Source: an uncultured Prochlorococcus sp.
GTDB taxonomy: Bacteria; Cyanobacteriota; Cyanobacteriia; PCC-6307; Cyanobiaceae
DNA length: 64,000 nt
Direction: 5' to 3'
NCBI GenBank assembly: GCA_902536545.1
Contig: CACAXS010000002.1
Span: 1-64,000 of the forward strand
Shown here: positions 8,868 through 17,127 of the stretch, piece after piece
Layout of the letters: every line of letters begins with the position of its first letter
Position numbering within the stretch: position 1 is the stretch's first letter
Program-made: the position numbers and the translations under genes
The notes under the pieces: model-generated
The model's input: only the letters and a program-made list of their open reading frames with translations
Told to the model about the DNA's origin: nothing
Databases searched by the model: none

Positions 8868-10004
8868 ATGAATAAGTTTCTTATCAACAGGCCATTCCCT
8901 AGATTTTCCTTAATATTCAAAAACCTTTCTTTTTTTGAAAATCCAAGAAAAAATCTTATGTTTTTTAAAAATGGGAGAGAGGCTTTTGTCTACGGGCTTC
9001 AATGTTCTGGTATTACAAAAAATTCAATAATATTAGCACCTGCTTTTATTTGCAATTCATTTACCGAATTTATTATTTCATCAGGATATCAAATTCGTTA
9101 TGTGGATATTAAAGAGGATATGACACTTGATTTAGCAAAAATAGAAAAAATATTTAAAGCTGATGATATTAAAGCATTAATCTTTGTATATTATTTTGGG
9201 TTGTCTTTTAGGATAAATTCTCTATTAAAGATATGTAAAAAATATAATGTTACCTTAATAGAAGATTGCTGTCATGGGTTTCAAACCAAAATAAATAGTC
9301 AATTAGTAGGAACTTTTGGAGACTTTGCAATTTATAGTTTCAGAAAAGTTCTTCCTTGCTCAGATGGAGGAGCTTTAAGATTAAATAACATGAAACAAAG
9401 TAAATATATTTATTCATACAATTTCTCTTTAAAAGATGATCTTTTTTATTTAATAATAAGAATTGTAGAGCTATTAGCAAGAAATATTCTTTTAATAAAT
9501 ATCTACTCTAAGAAGTTTATTTTAATCAAAACTTATATAAGAGATATTTTTACTAGAAACAAATTAAAAAATAATCAGGAATTAATATTTCCAAAAAAAA
9601 GATGCTCATTTTTATTAAATATATTTTTGAATAATAAAAAATATTTATCTGAAAGCATGGCAACAAGAAATAAAAACTTCAACTATTTGCTACAAGAAAC
9701 TAAGTTAATTGGGTTAAAGCCTTTTATAAAACAAATTGAAAGCAATATATCGCCACAATTTTTTATAATAGAAGATTTACACGGCGGTCTACATGAATGG
9801 CTAAAAGCGAATGGAATTGGTGCAATGCAATGGCCAGGACAAGAATTTCCTAAAGAAATTTTAGCTTTGCCTATGTTGTATATTAATGCCAATAAACTTA
9901 ACAAGAATCTTGTTATGATACCTATCCATCAAGATGTCGAAATTAATTCTTATAAAGAACTTATTGCTTTATTAAGGAAATGGGCAAAAAAGAATAATAA
10001 TTGA
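8868..10004 (+). CDS. DegT/DnrJ/EryC1/StrS-type PLP-dependent enzyme
   Basis: Fold-type I PLP enzyme of the sugar-aminotransferase family that makes amino sugars on nucleotide carriers. Seen: ALIFVYYFGLSF, the cofactor aspartate in LIEDCCHGFQT (D133), and GDFAIYSFRKVLPCSDGGAL, where K160 is the expected Schiff-base lysine. A long, lysine-rich insert follows (about residues 170-260) before the C-terminal segment with LHEWLKANGIGAMQWPGQ and LVMIPIHQDV. The active-site loop SFRKVLPCSDGG is not the common SFHxxKxLTTGEGG form, so substrate and even reaction are uncertain. Spaced 15 bases from the glycosyltransferase and overlapping the next gene, so it is in the same operon. Confidence 0.82.
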   Translation: MNKFLINRPFPRFSLIFKNLSFFENPRKNLMFFKNGREAFVYGLQCSGITKNSIILAPAFICNSFTEFIISSGYQIRYVDIKEDMTLDLAKIEKIFKADDIKALIFVYYFGLSFRINSLLKICKKYNVTLIEDCCHGFQTKINSQLVGTFGDFAIYSFRKVLPCSDGGALRLNNMKQSKYIYSYNFSLKDDLFYLIIRIVELLARNILLINIYSKKFILIKTYIRDIFTRNKLKNNQELIFPKKRCSFLLNIFLNNKKYLSESMATRNKNFNYLLQETKLIGLKPFIKQIESNISPQFFIIEDLHGGLHEWLKANGIGAMQWPGQEFPKEILALPMLYINANKLNKNLVMIPIHQDVEINSYKELIALLRKWAKKNNN

Positions 10005-11014
10005 TCGTGAAAGAAACAAATAATAAATGGATAATATATGACAAAAAGTGCTTATCCTTAAATTCAAATTTGAAAGGAAATTCTTCTCTTTCTTTATTTA
10101 ACAGCTTAAATTGGATTTTACATCTAGAAAATCTTGGTTGGCAATGTATTTGCTGGGGAAATGTTATCAATAAAAATGAGAGTGGTTTTGTTGTTAGCTT
10201 TATCAAGTTTTATCCATTAAATACAGCGATAGTTTGGATCCCTGGGGGAGTTATAGGGTCTAACAAGAATATACTCTCACTAAACAAATCTATTCGTCTT
10301 TCTTTAAACTTAAAGCATTGCTATATAAGATTACGCTCCCAAAACGAATACAATACGCAAGAAATAATAAACTTTTTATTAAATAAATGGGCAACACCAA
10401 AATATATTTTAGGCACAAATATGACTTTGATACTTGATATTAAAAGTGATATGAAAAAAATTTATTCAAAATTCAGCCGAAATTGGAAAAGATCTATTAG
10501 TAAATCTATTAAAAATAAAATTATCTATAGCAGAGTTTATGAGAGCGAAAAAATCGCATCACTTTACAATCAAATGCATAAATGTAAATCATTAAAAAGA
10601 CATGAAGTTTATTCACATCAATATATAGATAGCATAATTAAAGTTTTTAAAGAAAACATTATTATATTTGGTGCTTTTGATAGTTCAAATAAATTGCTGG
10701 CAATAAGAGGAGCAATAGTTAGTAAAAATCGTAAAGCAACCGATATTTTCGCCGCTTGTGGTGAAGAAGGGCGAAATCTAGCTGTTTCAAACGGTTTATT
10801 TTTTAGATTAATTGAAGAATGCAAAGCAAACAATTGTGATTTTTATGACTTAAGTGGAATTGACCCTCTTAACAGTAGGGGAGTATATACATTTAAGAAT
10901 GGAACAGGGGGCTCACCAATAAGTATTGTTGGAGAATTTGAGTCTTCATCTAGTCCTTTTTTAGCATTAATAATCAATTTGTATTTATTCTTAAAAAGAA
11001 AAATTTTCAACTAG
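10001..11014 (+). CDS. FemAB/GNAT-like acyltransferase
   Basis: A 337-residue protein with the organisation of the FemX/FemAB-like GNAT group: N-terminal WILHLENLGWQCICWG, a middle basic helix pair (SKFSRNWKRSISKSIKNKI) resembling the helical arm, and a C-terminal GNAT-like half with KLLAIRGAIVSKN, ATDIFAACGEEGRNLAVSNG and CDFYDLSGIDPL. Such enzymes transfer aminoacyl or acyl groups to amino groups on cell-wall or glycan precursors. The TTG at 10001 overlaps the TGA of the previous gene; a GTG at 10007 is an alternative start. Context suggests it acylates an amino sugar made by the neighbour, which is inference. Confidence 0.7.
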   Translation: MIVKETNNKWIIYDKKCLSLNSNLKGNSSLSLFNSLNWILHLENLGWQCICWGNVINKNESGFVVSFIKFYPLNTAIVWIPGGVIGSNKNILSLNKSIRLSLNLKHCYIRLRSQNEYNTQEIINFLLNKWATPKYILGTNMTLILDIKSDMKKIYSKFSRNWKRSISKSIKNKIIYSRVYESEKIASLYNQMHKCKSLKRHEVYSHQYIDSIIKVFKENIIIFGAFDSSNKLLAIRGAIVSKNRKATDIFAACGEEGRNLAVSNGLFFRLIEECKANNCDFYDLSGIDPLNSRGVYTFKNGTGGSPISIVGEFESSSSPFLALIINLYLFLKRKIFN

Positions 11015-11167
11015 CTAAAAGTTTCTATGTTTAAAAATATTTAAACTTTACATTTCAAAAAATTTAAGGAAAATTTTTCAATGAGTAAATCATAACAACT
11101 TAAGAAAAAAAAATACTTTGCTAAAAATTTATCCAAGTTGCTTTGTAAAGCTAAAAGAAAAAAATAA
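11015..11167. other. spacer with a small palindrome after the cassette
   Basis: No gene seen. A perfect 7-base inverted repeat, GTTTAAA at 11029-11035 and TTTAAAC at 11040-11046 with a 4-base loop, lies 15 bases after the FemAB-like stop. It is AT-rich and would be only a weak terminator. The rest is A/T runs separating two convergent units (cassette and trmD-era). Confidence 0.35.
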
Positions 11168-11950
11168 TTACCAATCAGGATAAGTATCGTATTCATTCTT
11201 AATAGAAATTTTCAAAAGATGATTTGAATCTTTATTTATTCTTTTATTTTTTACTGATTTATCTTTATTTTTCTCACTAATCAAATCATCTCTTCTAGCT
11301 AATGTCCTTTCAAAACTTTTTTGCTTTCTCCATAATTTAATTTCTTCATGATTACCGCTCACTAAAATATTTGGCACTTTCATATCTTTAAAAGTTAACG
11401 GCCTCGTGTATTGAGGATATTCTAATAAACAAGAATTATGACTCTCATCAATCAAGGATTCAGGATCTCCAAGGGTTCCTGGTAATAATCTAGTCAAACC
11501 ATTTATTATTGAAATAGCGGGTATTTCACCTCCAGAAAGTACATAATCGCCTATCGATATCTCTTCATCAGCTAAATATCTAATCCTTTCATCAAAACCT
11601 TCATATTGACCACAAATAATTATTATTTGGTTCAAAGTAGACCATCTTGCAAGATCATTTTGCTTTAATACTTTGCCCTGTGGCGTCATCAATAAAGTTC
11701 TACTTTTAGGTGATTTTCTAATTGATTCATATGCCCTAAAGATAGGTTCAGGTTTTAATACCATGCCTGCTCCTCCTCCATAAGGCTTATCGTCTACTTG
11801 TCTGTAAGAACCTTCTCCATATTCTCTTAAATCATGTAAATTTACATCAATCAAATTCTTATCTAAAGCTCTTGTTATAACCCCCAAATTATTTATTAAT
11901 TCAAAAGCTTTAGGGAGCAATGTGATTACATCAAAATTAAACCTACTCAT
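11168..11950 (-). CDS. trmD: tRNA (guanine37-N1)-methyltransferase
   Basis: Methylates G37 next to the anticodon and prevents frameshifting. The SPOUT-fold knot that binds S-adenosylmethionine is visible as [14 protein letters not shown], then [15 protein letters not shown]; the N-terminus [12 protein letters not shown] and [16 protein letters not shown] are also diagnostic. Length is 260 residues, with a lysine/asparagine-rich C-terminal tail (about the last 35) that looks dispensable. It starts immediately after the stop of era on the same strand (the era TAG begins at 11953, next to the trmD ATG), so the two are co-transcribed, with era first. Confidence 0.96.
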   Translation of the reverse strand: MSRFNFDVITLLPKAFELINNLGVITRALDKNLIDVNLHDLREYGEGSYRQVDDKPYGGGAGMVLKPEPIFRAYESIRKSPKSRTLLMTPQGKVLKQNDLARWSTLNQIIIICGQYEGFDERIRYLADEEISIGDYVLSGGEIPAISIINGLTRLLPGTLGDPESLIDESHNSCLLEYPQYTRPLTFKDMKVPNILVSGNHEEIKLWRKQKSFERTLARRDDLISEKNKDKSVKNKRINKDSNHLLKISIKNEYDTYPDW

Positions 11951-12862
11951 CTATAGCTCTTCCTCATAACCAAACTCAATTAACCTTGATTCTTTTTTTC
12001 TCCAATTTGGAACAACTTTTACAAACAACTCTAAGTGAACTGGACCATCAATCAATTTTGACATATTTGATCTTGCTAACTGACCAATAATTTTTAACAT
12101 TGAACCTTTCTTTCCAATAAGAATGCCTTTTTGAGTCGATCTTTCAACAATAATGGTAGCCAAAATAGCTGTAAAACCTTTGCCATTTTTTCTTTTCATT
12201 TCCTCTATCTTTTCTATCTTTACTGCAACACTATGAGGTACTTCTTCTCTTGTATTTATTAATACCTGCTCTCTTACTAAATCAGATAATAAATTATCTA
12301 ATGGTTGGTCGCATATTGTCTCTTCGCCATAAAGTTTTGGTCCTTCTGGAAGAAAATTGAATGCCATATCTACAAGTTCAGAACATCCTTCGCCTTTATA
12401 AGCACTTAAGATTTGAAAGTTTCTATTAATTCCAAAAAATCTTCTATATTGATCTAATCGTAAATTTCTAAATTCTTTATTAACCAAATCCCACTTATTT
12501 AATGCAACAATAAACTCAGTTTTATTTGAGATTAAAAAGTTCAATATATATTCATCGCCTCTACCAGGTTCTTTACTTGAATCAATTACAAAAATAACCA
12601 TATCAACTCCATTAATTGCAGATTTTGCGTTTTTTACTAATATCTCTCCAAGTCGATGATGAGGTTTATGAACACCTGGCGTATCGACAAAAATTATTTG
12701 CCCATTTTCTTTAGTTAGTATTCCTTTTAATTTATATCTTGTAGTTTGCGCTATTGGAGAAGTAATTGTTATTTTTTCTCCAATCAATTTATTTATTAAA
12801 GTAGATTTACCAACATTTGGCCTTCCTAGTAAAGTTACAAACCCAGATTTATAATTGGACAA
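11951..12862 (-). CDS. era: GTPase Era
   Basis: Essential GTPase that assists 30S ribosome assembly by binding the 3' end of 16S rRNA. G motifs are complete: GRPNVGKST (about residues 13-21), TTRYKLKG effector region, DTPGVHKPHHRLGE, and NKWDLV. The C-terminal KH domain is seen at IERSTQKGILIGKKGSMLKII-like positions around residue 250. Length 303 is standard. Cotranscribed with trmD downstream and starts 38 bases from a divergent unknown gene. Confidence 0.96.
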   Translation of the reverse strand: MSNYKSGFVTLLGRPNVGKSTLINKLIGEKITITSPIAQTTRYKLKGILTKENGQIIFVDTPGVHKPHHRLGEILVKNAKSAINGVDMVIFVIDSSKEPGRGDEYILNFLISNKTEFIVALNKWDLVNKEFRNLRLDQYRRFFGINRNFQILSAYKGEGCSELVDMAFNFLPEGPKLYGEETICDQPLDNLLSDLVREQVLINTREEVPHSVAVKIEKIEEMKRKNGKGFTAILATIIVERSTQKGILIGKKGSMLKIIGQLARSNMSKLIDGPVHLELFVKVVPNWRKKESRLIEFGYEEEL

Positions 12863-12900
12863 AGACTTTTAATGCATCAATAATGAAATTCTGATCAAAA

Positions 12901-13428
12901 ATGGAAAAAAAAACAATAAATTTAAAAGAAGCTTCTTTTACGCAAGCAATAAATATATCTGCGCAATGGTGTAAAGAGTGGGGTGAAGATTTGCTCAGCG
13001 CAGAGGTTTTAGCAGATAGAATAGCAGAGCTTATTAAAACGAGGAATGGAATGAGAGGTTTTTTTGCGTACGCTTTATCAGACAAAGATTGTTTTTTGTT
13101 AGATAAACTTCCTTTTTCTCTAATTTACAAACTGAACGAAAGTGGAGATGCTGTAGCAGAAATATTAGTAAAAAATTTAATAATGAGTTCTGCTCAAATT
13201 ATTATTCATCGAAGAGATAATAATCATGAATATGAGTTAACATCAGAAAATATTTCAGATAGATGTAAAGCTATTTTGAAACTGCTAGAAACTAAGTCAG
13301 TTACAAAGTTTGTCAATCAAGTCCTTAGAAACTTAGATAATATGGGAAATAGTTTTGATAATTCAGTAAAATATGACTCAGAGCAAAAGGAATTCATAAA
13401 AAAACAAATTCTTGATATCGCCCAATAA
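12901..13428 (+). CDS. conserved-looking protein of unknown function
   Basis: I do not recognise the family. The 175-residue product is soluble, with an N-terminal helical segment (AINISAQWCKEWGEDLLSAE), a central portion SLIYKLNESGDAVAEILVKN and a helical C-terminus; no cofactor motif, membrane segment or signal peptide is apparent. Composition and G+C match the neighbours, so it looks native and not newly acquired. It is divergent from era with 38 bases between start codons and ends just before a strong hairpin shared with the Bax-inhibitor-like gene. Probably a cyanobacterial lineage gene. Confidence 0.65.
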   Translation: MEKKTINLKEASFTQAINISAQWCKEWGEDLLSAEVLADRIAELIKTRNGMRGFFAYALSDKDCFLLDKLPFSLIYKLNESGDAVAEILVKNLIMSSAQIIIHRRDNNHEYELTSENISDRCKAILKLLETKSVTKFVNQVLRNLDNMGNSFDNSVKYDSEQKEFIKKQILDIAQ

Positions 13429-13430
13429 AA

Positions 13431-13454
13431 AAGCGTAGAAACAAATCTACGCTT
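13431..13454. terminator. bidirectional hairpin terminator
   Basis: A perfect 9-base stem, AAGCGTAGA at 13431-13439 and TCTACGCTT at 13446-13454, closes a 6-base loop. It follows the stop of the plus-strand unknown gene by two bases and faces the 3' end of the convergent Bax-inhibitor-like gene. An A run precedes it and a short T stretch follows, so it can serve both directions. Confidence 0.75.
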
Positions 13455-13477
13455 TAGGTTAGACAGTTAAATAATTT

Positions 13478-14215
13478 TTAATCTCTTCTGCCACCGCCTT
13501 GAAGTGCAATCATTAATCTCAATATAAAGACAAAAAGATTTATATAAGTTAGATACATACCTAAAGCCCCTGCAAGGTATTGATCATCATTATATCTTCT
13601 TGGCATTGTATAGAAATCCACGAAAGACATTGCAACAAATAAGACAGTTCCAAATCCTGCAATTATCAATTCGAGTCCTGAACCTCCAAAAACTCCTGGA
13701 GCAAAGAATCCTCCAATTAATTGGACAAACATCGCTATAAGCAATCCTACCAATCCAAGACCAACCACCCCACTTAGTGCTTGACCAACACTGTCACTCA
13801 TTCTTTGGCCAGTGTAAGAGGCAATTACGAAAGTAATACCTGTAGCTAAGGCAGCTGTTCCAACCGAACCAATACCAATTGTTCCTATTGCTAAAGCAAC
13901 TATACCACTCAAGGTGAATCCAGTTAACAAGCTAAAGCATGTTAATAAAGGCAAAGCCTTCGCATTATTTGCATTATTTGCAGCGCTTGTGGCTATAAAA
14001 AACAAAATCAATTCTGCAATTAAAGCAACTATAGATAGAGGCTGGAAAAGCCCAGGATTTGTAGCTATTAGTGAGATGCCTGCTAAAACCCCTAAGGAGG
14101 TTAGCACCATACCTCCACCTACATATGGAAGAGCTTTTTGGACAACATTAGGTCCAACTATTGAACTAGTTTGTGCTTCACGAATAGCTTTATTGAAATT
14201 ACTACTGGCTGGCAT
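13478..14215 (-). CDS. Bax inhibitor-1 / YccA family membrane protein
   Basis: Integral membrane protein of 245 residues with about seven hydrophobic segments, of the BI-1/TMBIM family (bacterial YccA, YbhL; some members leak calcium in a pH-dependent way). The signature C-terminal region is plain: FVDFYTMPRRYNDDQYLAGA followed by LGMYLTYINLFVFILRLM. The N-terminal 20 residues are soluble. In bacteria the role is poorly known; YccA modulates the FtsH protease. It is alone on its strand between the hairpin at 13431 and phoH 74 bases upstream. Confidence 0.87.
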   Translation of the reverse strand: MPASSNFNKAIREAQTSSIVGPNVVQKALPYVGGGMVLTSLGVLAGISLIATNPGLFQPLSIVALIAELILFFIATSAANNANNAKALPLLTCFSLLTGFTLSGIVALAIGTIGIGSVGTAALATGITFVIASYTGQRMSDSVGQALSGVVGLGLVGLLIAMFVQLIGGFFAPGVFGGSGLELIIAGFGTVLFVAMSFVDFYTMPRRYNDDQYLAGALGMYLTYINLFVFILRLMIALQGGGRRD

Positions 14216-14288
14216 TTTAATTAATAAATATATTTCTATATTACTTGATTTTTAAAATTTCAGGGTACGGATCTCCAGAGTTATAAAG

Positions 14289-15245
14289 TTATTGATAAGC
14301 CTCAATAATTTTCTGAACTAAAGGATGACGAACTATATCTTCAATAGTTAAATAACAAAATTTTATATCTTCAGTTTCAGAAAAGATTCTTGATGCTTCA
14401 ATAAGGCCGCTTTCCTGATCTTTTTCTAAATCAATTTGTGTAACATCTCCGTTTACAACCATTTTAGATCTATTACCCAATCTGGTTAAAAACATTCTCA
14501 TTTGAGAGCAAGTTGTGTTTTGTGCTTCATCCAAGATAATCAAAGAATTATCTAAAGTTCTCCCTCTCATAAATGCCAAAGGAGCGACTTCAATAATTCC
14601 TTTGTCGATTAACGAATTAGTTCTATCAAACCCGAAAATACTATGTAAAGAATCAAATAGGGGTCTTAAATATGGATCTACTTTTTGTTGCAAATCACCA
14701 GGCAGAAATCCTAAACTTTCACCAGCTTCTACAGCTGGTCTAGTTAAAACAATTTTTTCAATTTTTTTCTCATTCAATAGTCTTGCTGCGCAAACAGTTG
14801 CTAAAAATGTCTTGCCAGTTCCAGCTGGACCAATTGCGAATGTGAGATCAAAGTTTTCAATTGATTCAACATATTCTTTTTGCCTAATAGTTCTTGGTCT
14901 TAAATATCTTCCTTCTTTGGAACGTGCAAGAACTTTTTTCCCAAGTTCAGCATGTGAAGAAGACTCTCCCATATTTAGAGAACTTAAAGCCGCTTTAAGA
15001 TCCACTTCTGGGACTTCTAACCCTTGTTCCCAAATTGGTCTTGTCAGCTCTACTAATGCTGAAGCTCTCTCAATTTTAGATATGACGCCATTCATCTCAA
15101 GTTGTAAACCTCTTATTGTTAAAGAAACTCCTGTAAGAGACTCAAACTTTTTTAAAAAAGAATTACCAGGTCCAGATAATGCTGTAGCAGCATCAGAGCT
15201 TGGCAAATCTATTGTGAAGTGACCATTTTTGGAAACTTCCTTCAT
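14289..15245 (-). CDS. phoH: PhoH-like ATPase
   Basis: P-loop ATPase of the PhoH family, associated with phosphate starvation or RNA metabolism but without a settled function. An N-terminal KH-like segment (about residues 1-90) precedes the ATPase domain, which has FAIGPAGTGKTFLA near residue 138, LTRPAVEAGESLGFLPGDL, and the Walker B box LIILDEAQNTTCSQMRMFL. Length 318 is typical of the cellular type with KH-like region, not the shorter phage type. It follows rpsP and ffh on the same strand with a 36-base gap, so it may be their distal partner. Confidence 0.92.
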   Translation of the reverse strand: MKEVSKNGHFTIDLPSSDAATALSGPGNSFLKKFESLTGVSLTIRGLQLEMNGVISKIERASALVELTRPIWEQGLEVPEVDLKAALSSLNMGESSSHAELGKKVLARSKEGRYLRPRTIRQKEYVESIENFDLTFAIGPAGTGKTFLATVCAARLLNEKKIEKIVLTRPAVEAGESLGFLPGDLQQKVDPYLRPLFDSLHSIFGFDRTNSLIDKGIIEVAPLAFMRGRTLDNSLIILDEAQNTTCSQMRMFLTRLGNRSKMVVNGDVTQIDLEKDQESGLIEASRIFSETEDIKFCYLTIEDIVRHPLVQKIIEAYQ

Positions 15246-15281
15246 CTAGTTATTGAATAAGAATAAAAATTTATCAAATCA

Positions 15282-15647
15282 CTAGCTTTCAGTTTCATTA
15301 CTCTCACTTTCAGCTTTAATACTATCATTTTCTTCGTCTTTGGTTTTAGCATTAGCTAATTTTTCCTTCTCTAACTTTGCTTTACCAATTGCGATAGAGG
15401 TTCTTTCTATTTTTTCTAATAGTCCTCCCTTTTCTAATAAAGTTCTAACAACATCAGTTGGCTGAGCACCTTGAGTAAGTCTTGTTCTTAAAGCTTCTGT
15501 GTCAAGCCTTGTTTCCTTAGTTCTTGGGTTATAAAAACCTAGTTCTTGTAAGGGTCTACCATCTCTTCTAGAAGTGCTGTTGCATGCAACAATTCTGAAG
15601 CTTGCCTCTTTTTTCTTACCAAAGCGCTTAAGGCGCAGTTTTATCAT
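15282..15647 (-). CDS. rpsP: 30S ribosomal protein S16
   Basis: Small-subunit ribosomal protein. The conserved start [20 protein letters not shown] and the block [18 protein letters not shown] are unmistakable. At 121 residues it is longer than E. coli S16 (82) because of an extra C-terminal tail rich in Lys, Ala, Glu and Ser, seen in several cyanobacteria. The gene lies 53 bases downstream of ffh on the same strand; this ffh-rpsP order is widespread in bacteria and supports co-transcription of protein-targeting and ribosome genes. Confidence 0.96.
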   Translation of the reverse strand: MIKLRLKRFGKKKEASFRIVACNSTSRRDGRPLQELGFYNPRTKETRLDTEALRTRLTQGAQPTDVVRTLLEKGGLLEKIERTSIAIGKAKLEKEKLANAKTKDEENDSIKAESESNETES

Positions 15648-15700
15648 TTTAAATAATTCATTTTTAATAATAATATCACTCAGAGGGAAAAATTAAGAAA

Positions 15701-17080
15701 CTATAAATCAGCAAACCCTTTTTTCTTCTTATTATTTTTTTGTTTTTTCATCGGTTTATTACCACTCATTCCTGGCATCCCGCCGTTCGACATTTGTTTC
15801 ATAAAGCCTCTCATTCTTTGAAAATCAGCTAGTACTTTATCTACATCTTTTGCTTCATAACCGCTACCCTGAGCGATTCTTTGTCTTCTTGAAGGCTGAG
15901 CCGCAAGAACCTCAGGTTTTTGTTTTTCCTCGAGAGTCATTGAACAGATCATAGATTCTATTTTCTTAAGTTGATCTTCTCCATCTTTTATCATCCCATC
16001 ATCAATTTTATTCATTCCAGGAATCAATTTGATCAATCCACCAAGTGATCCCATCCTTTTAATTAATCTCATTTGCTTAACAAAATCATTAAAATCAAAA
16101 GTTGCTTCTTGAAGTTTCTTTTGCATCGCTTCTGCATCAGCAAGTTCAACTTCTTTTTGGGCTTTTTCAACAAGTGTTAATACATCGCCCATGCCTAAAA
16201 TTCTGCTAGCCATTCTCTCTGGATGGAATGGCTGCAGTGCTTCTATTTTTTCTCCTACACCTATAAATTTGATTGGCTTACCACTTATTTTTCTTATTGA
16301 TAAAGCAGCACCTCCTCTAGAGTCCCCATCCAACTTAGTTAAAATCGCCCCTGAAATTCCTACTTTTTCATGAAATGACTTTGTTAAGTCCGCAGCTTCT
16401 TGCCCAATCATTGAATCAACAACAAGCAAAACTTCATCAGGATTCGAAACTTCTTTTATTCGAACCATTTCACTCATCATGGAATCATCAATTTGCAGTC
16501 GTCCTGCCGTATCAATAATTATCGAATTAAAATCATTTTCATGAGCAAAAATCAATGCTTCCTTTGCTATCTCTTCTGGTTTGCTATTTTTTTGTTTAGC
16601 AGAAAAAACTTCCAAATCATATTGACTTCCCAGTGTTTTAAGCTGCTCTACAGCTGCTGGTCGATAAACATCTGCAGCAACCAAAAGAACTTTTTTATCT
16701 TTTTCCTTCAAATACAGTCCTAATTTTCCTGTTGCAGTTGTTTTACCCGCTCCCTGCAGTCCAGCCATCAAGATGACCGTAGGACTATTTTCATTTTCGT
16801 TTAATGGAGCATTTTCATTCCCCATAATGTTAATCAATTCTTTATTCACAACTTCTATAAATTTTTGACCTGGATTTACTCCCCTTACTACTTCTTCTCC
16901 AATGGCTTTATCTTTGACATCTGATATAAACTCTTTTACTACAGACAAACTAACATCTGCATCAAGTAGTGCTCTCTTCACCTCTTTCAAGGCATCGTTA
17001 ATGTTGTTTTCACTAATTTTTGCTTCGCCTCTTAAACCCTTTACTGCATCTTCAAAGCGTGACGAGAGTTCATCAAACAT
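15701..17080 (-). CDS. ffh: signal recognition particle protein Ffh
   Basis: GTPase that binds signal sequences on the ribosome and docks with FtsY. Domains: N helical bundle (residues 1-90), G domain with VILMAGLQGAGKTTATGKL near 105, IIDTAGRLQID, TKLDGDSRGGAALS, and the methionine-rich M domain from about 300, containing FVKQMRLIKRMGSLGG. The C-terminal 40 residues are Met/Gly then Lys-rich, typical for cyanobacteria. The protein's RNA partner is encoded in the window at 43665-43760. Length 459 is slightly below the E. coli form (453 to 490 across bacteria) and complete. Confidence 0.96.
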   Translation of the reverse strand: MFDELSSRFEDAVKGLRGEAKISENNINDALKEVKRALLDADVSLSVVKEFISDVKDKAIGEEVVRGVNPGQKFIEVVNKELINIMGNENAPLNENENSPTVILMAGLQGAGKTTATGKLGLYLKEKDKKVLLVAADVYRPAAVEQLKTLGSQYDLEVFSAKQKNSKPEEIAKEALIFAHENDFNSIIIDTAGRLQIDDSMMSEMVRIKEVSNPDEVLLVVDSMIGQEAADLTKSFHEKVGISGAILTKLDGDSRGGAALSIRKISGKPIKFIGVGEKIEALQPFHPERMASRILGMGDVLTLVEKAQKEVELADAEAMQKKLQEATFDFNDFVKQMRLIKRMGSLGGLIKLIPGMNKIDDGMIKDGEDQLKKIESMICSMTLEEKQKPEVLAAQPSRRQRIAQGSGYEAKDVDKVLADFQRMRGFMKQMSNGGMPGMSGNKPMKKQKNNKKKKGFADL

Positions 17081-17127
17081 TATTAAAAAGTAATTTTAAT
17101 TATTATAGATGATCTTGAAGTTTGTAA

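Noticed and set aside
14515..15222. 235-codon plus-strand frame opposite phoH
   Set aside because: Lies wholly antisense to a clear PhoH gene and shows no motif, membrane or signal pattern.
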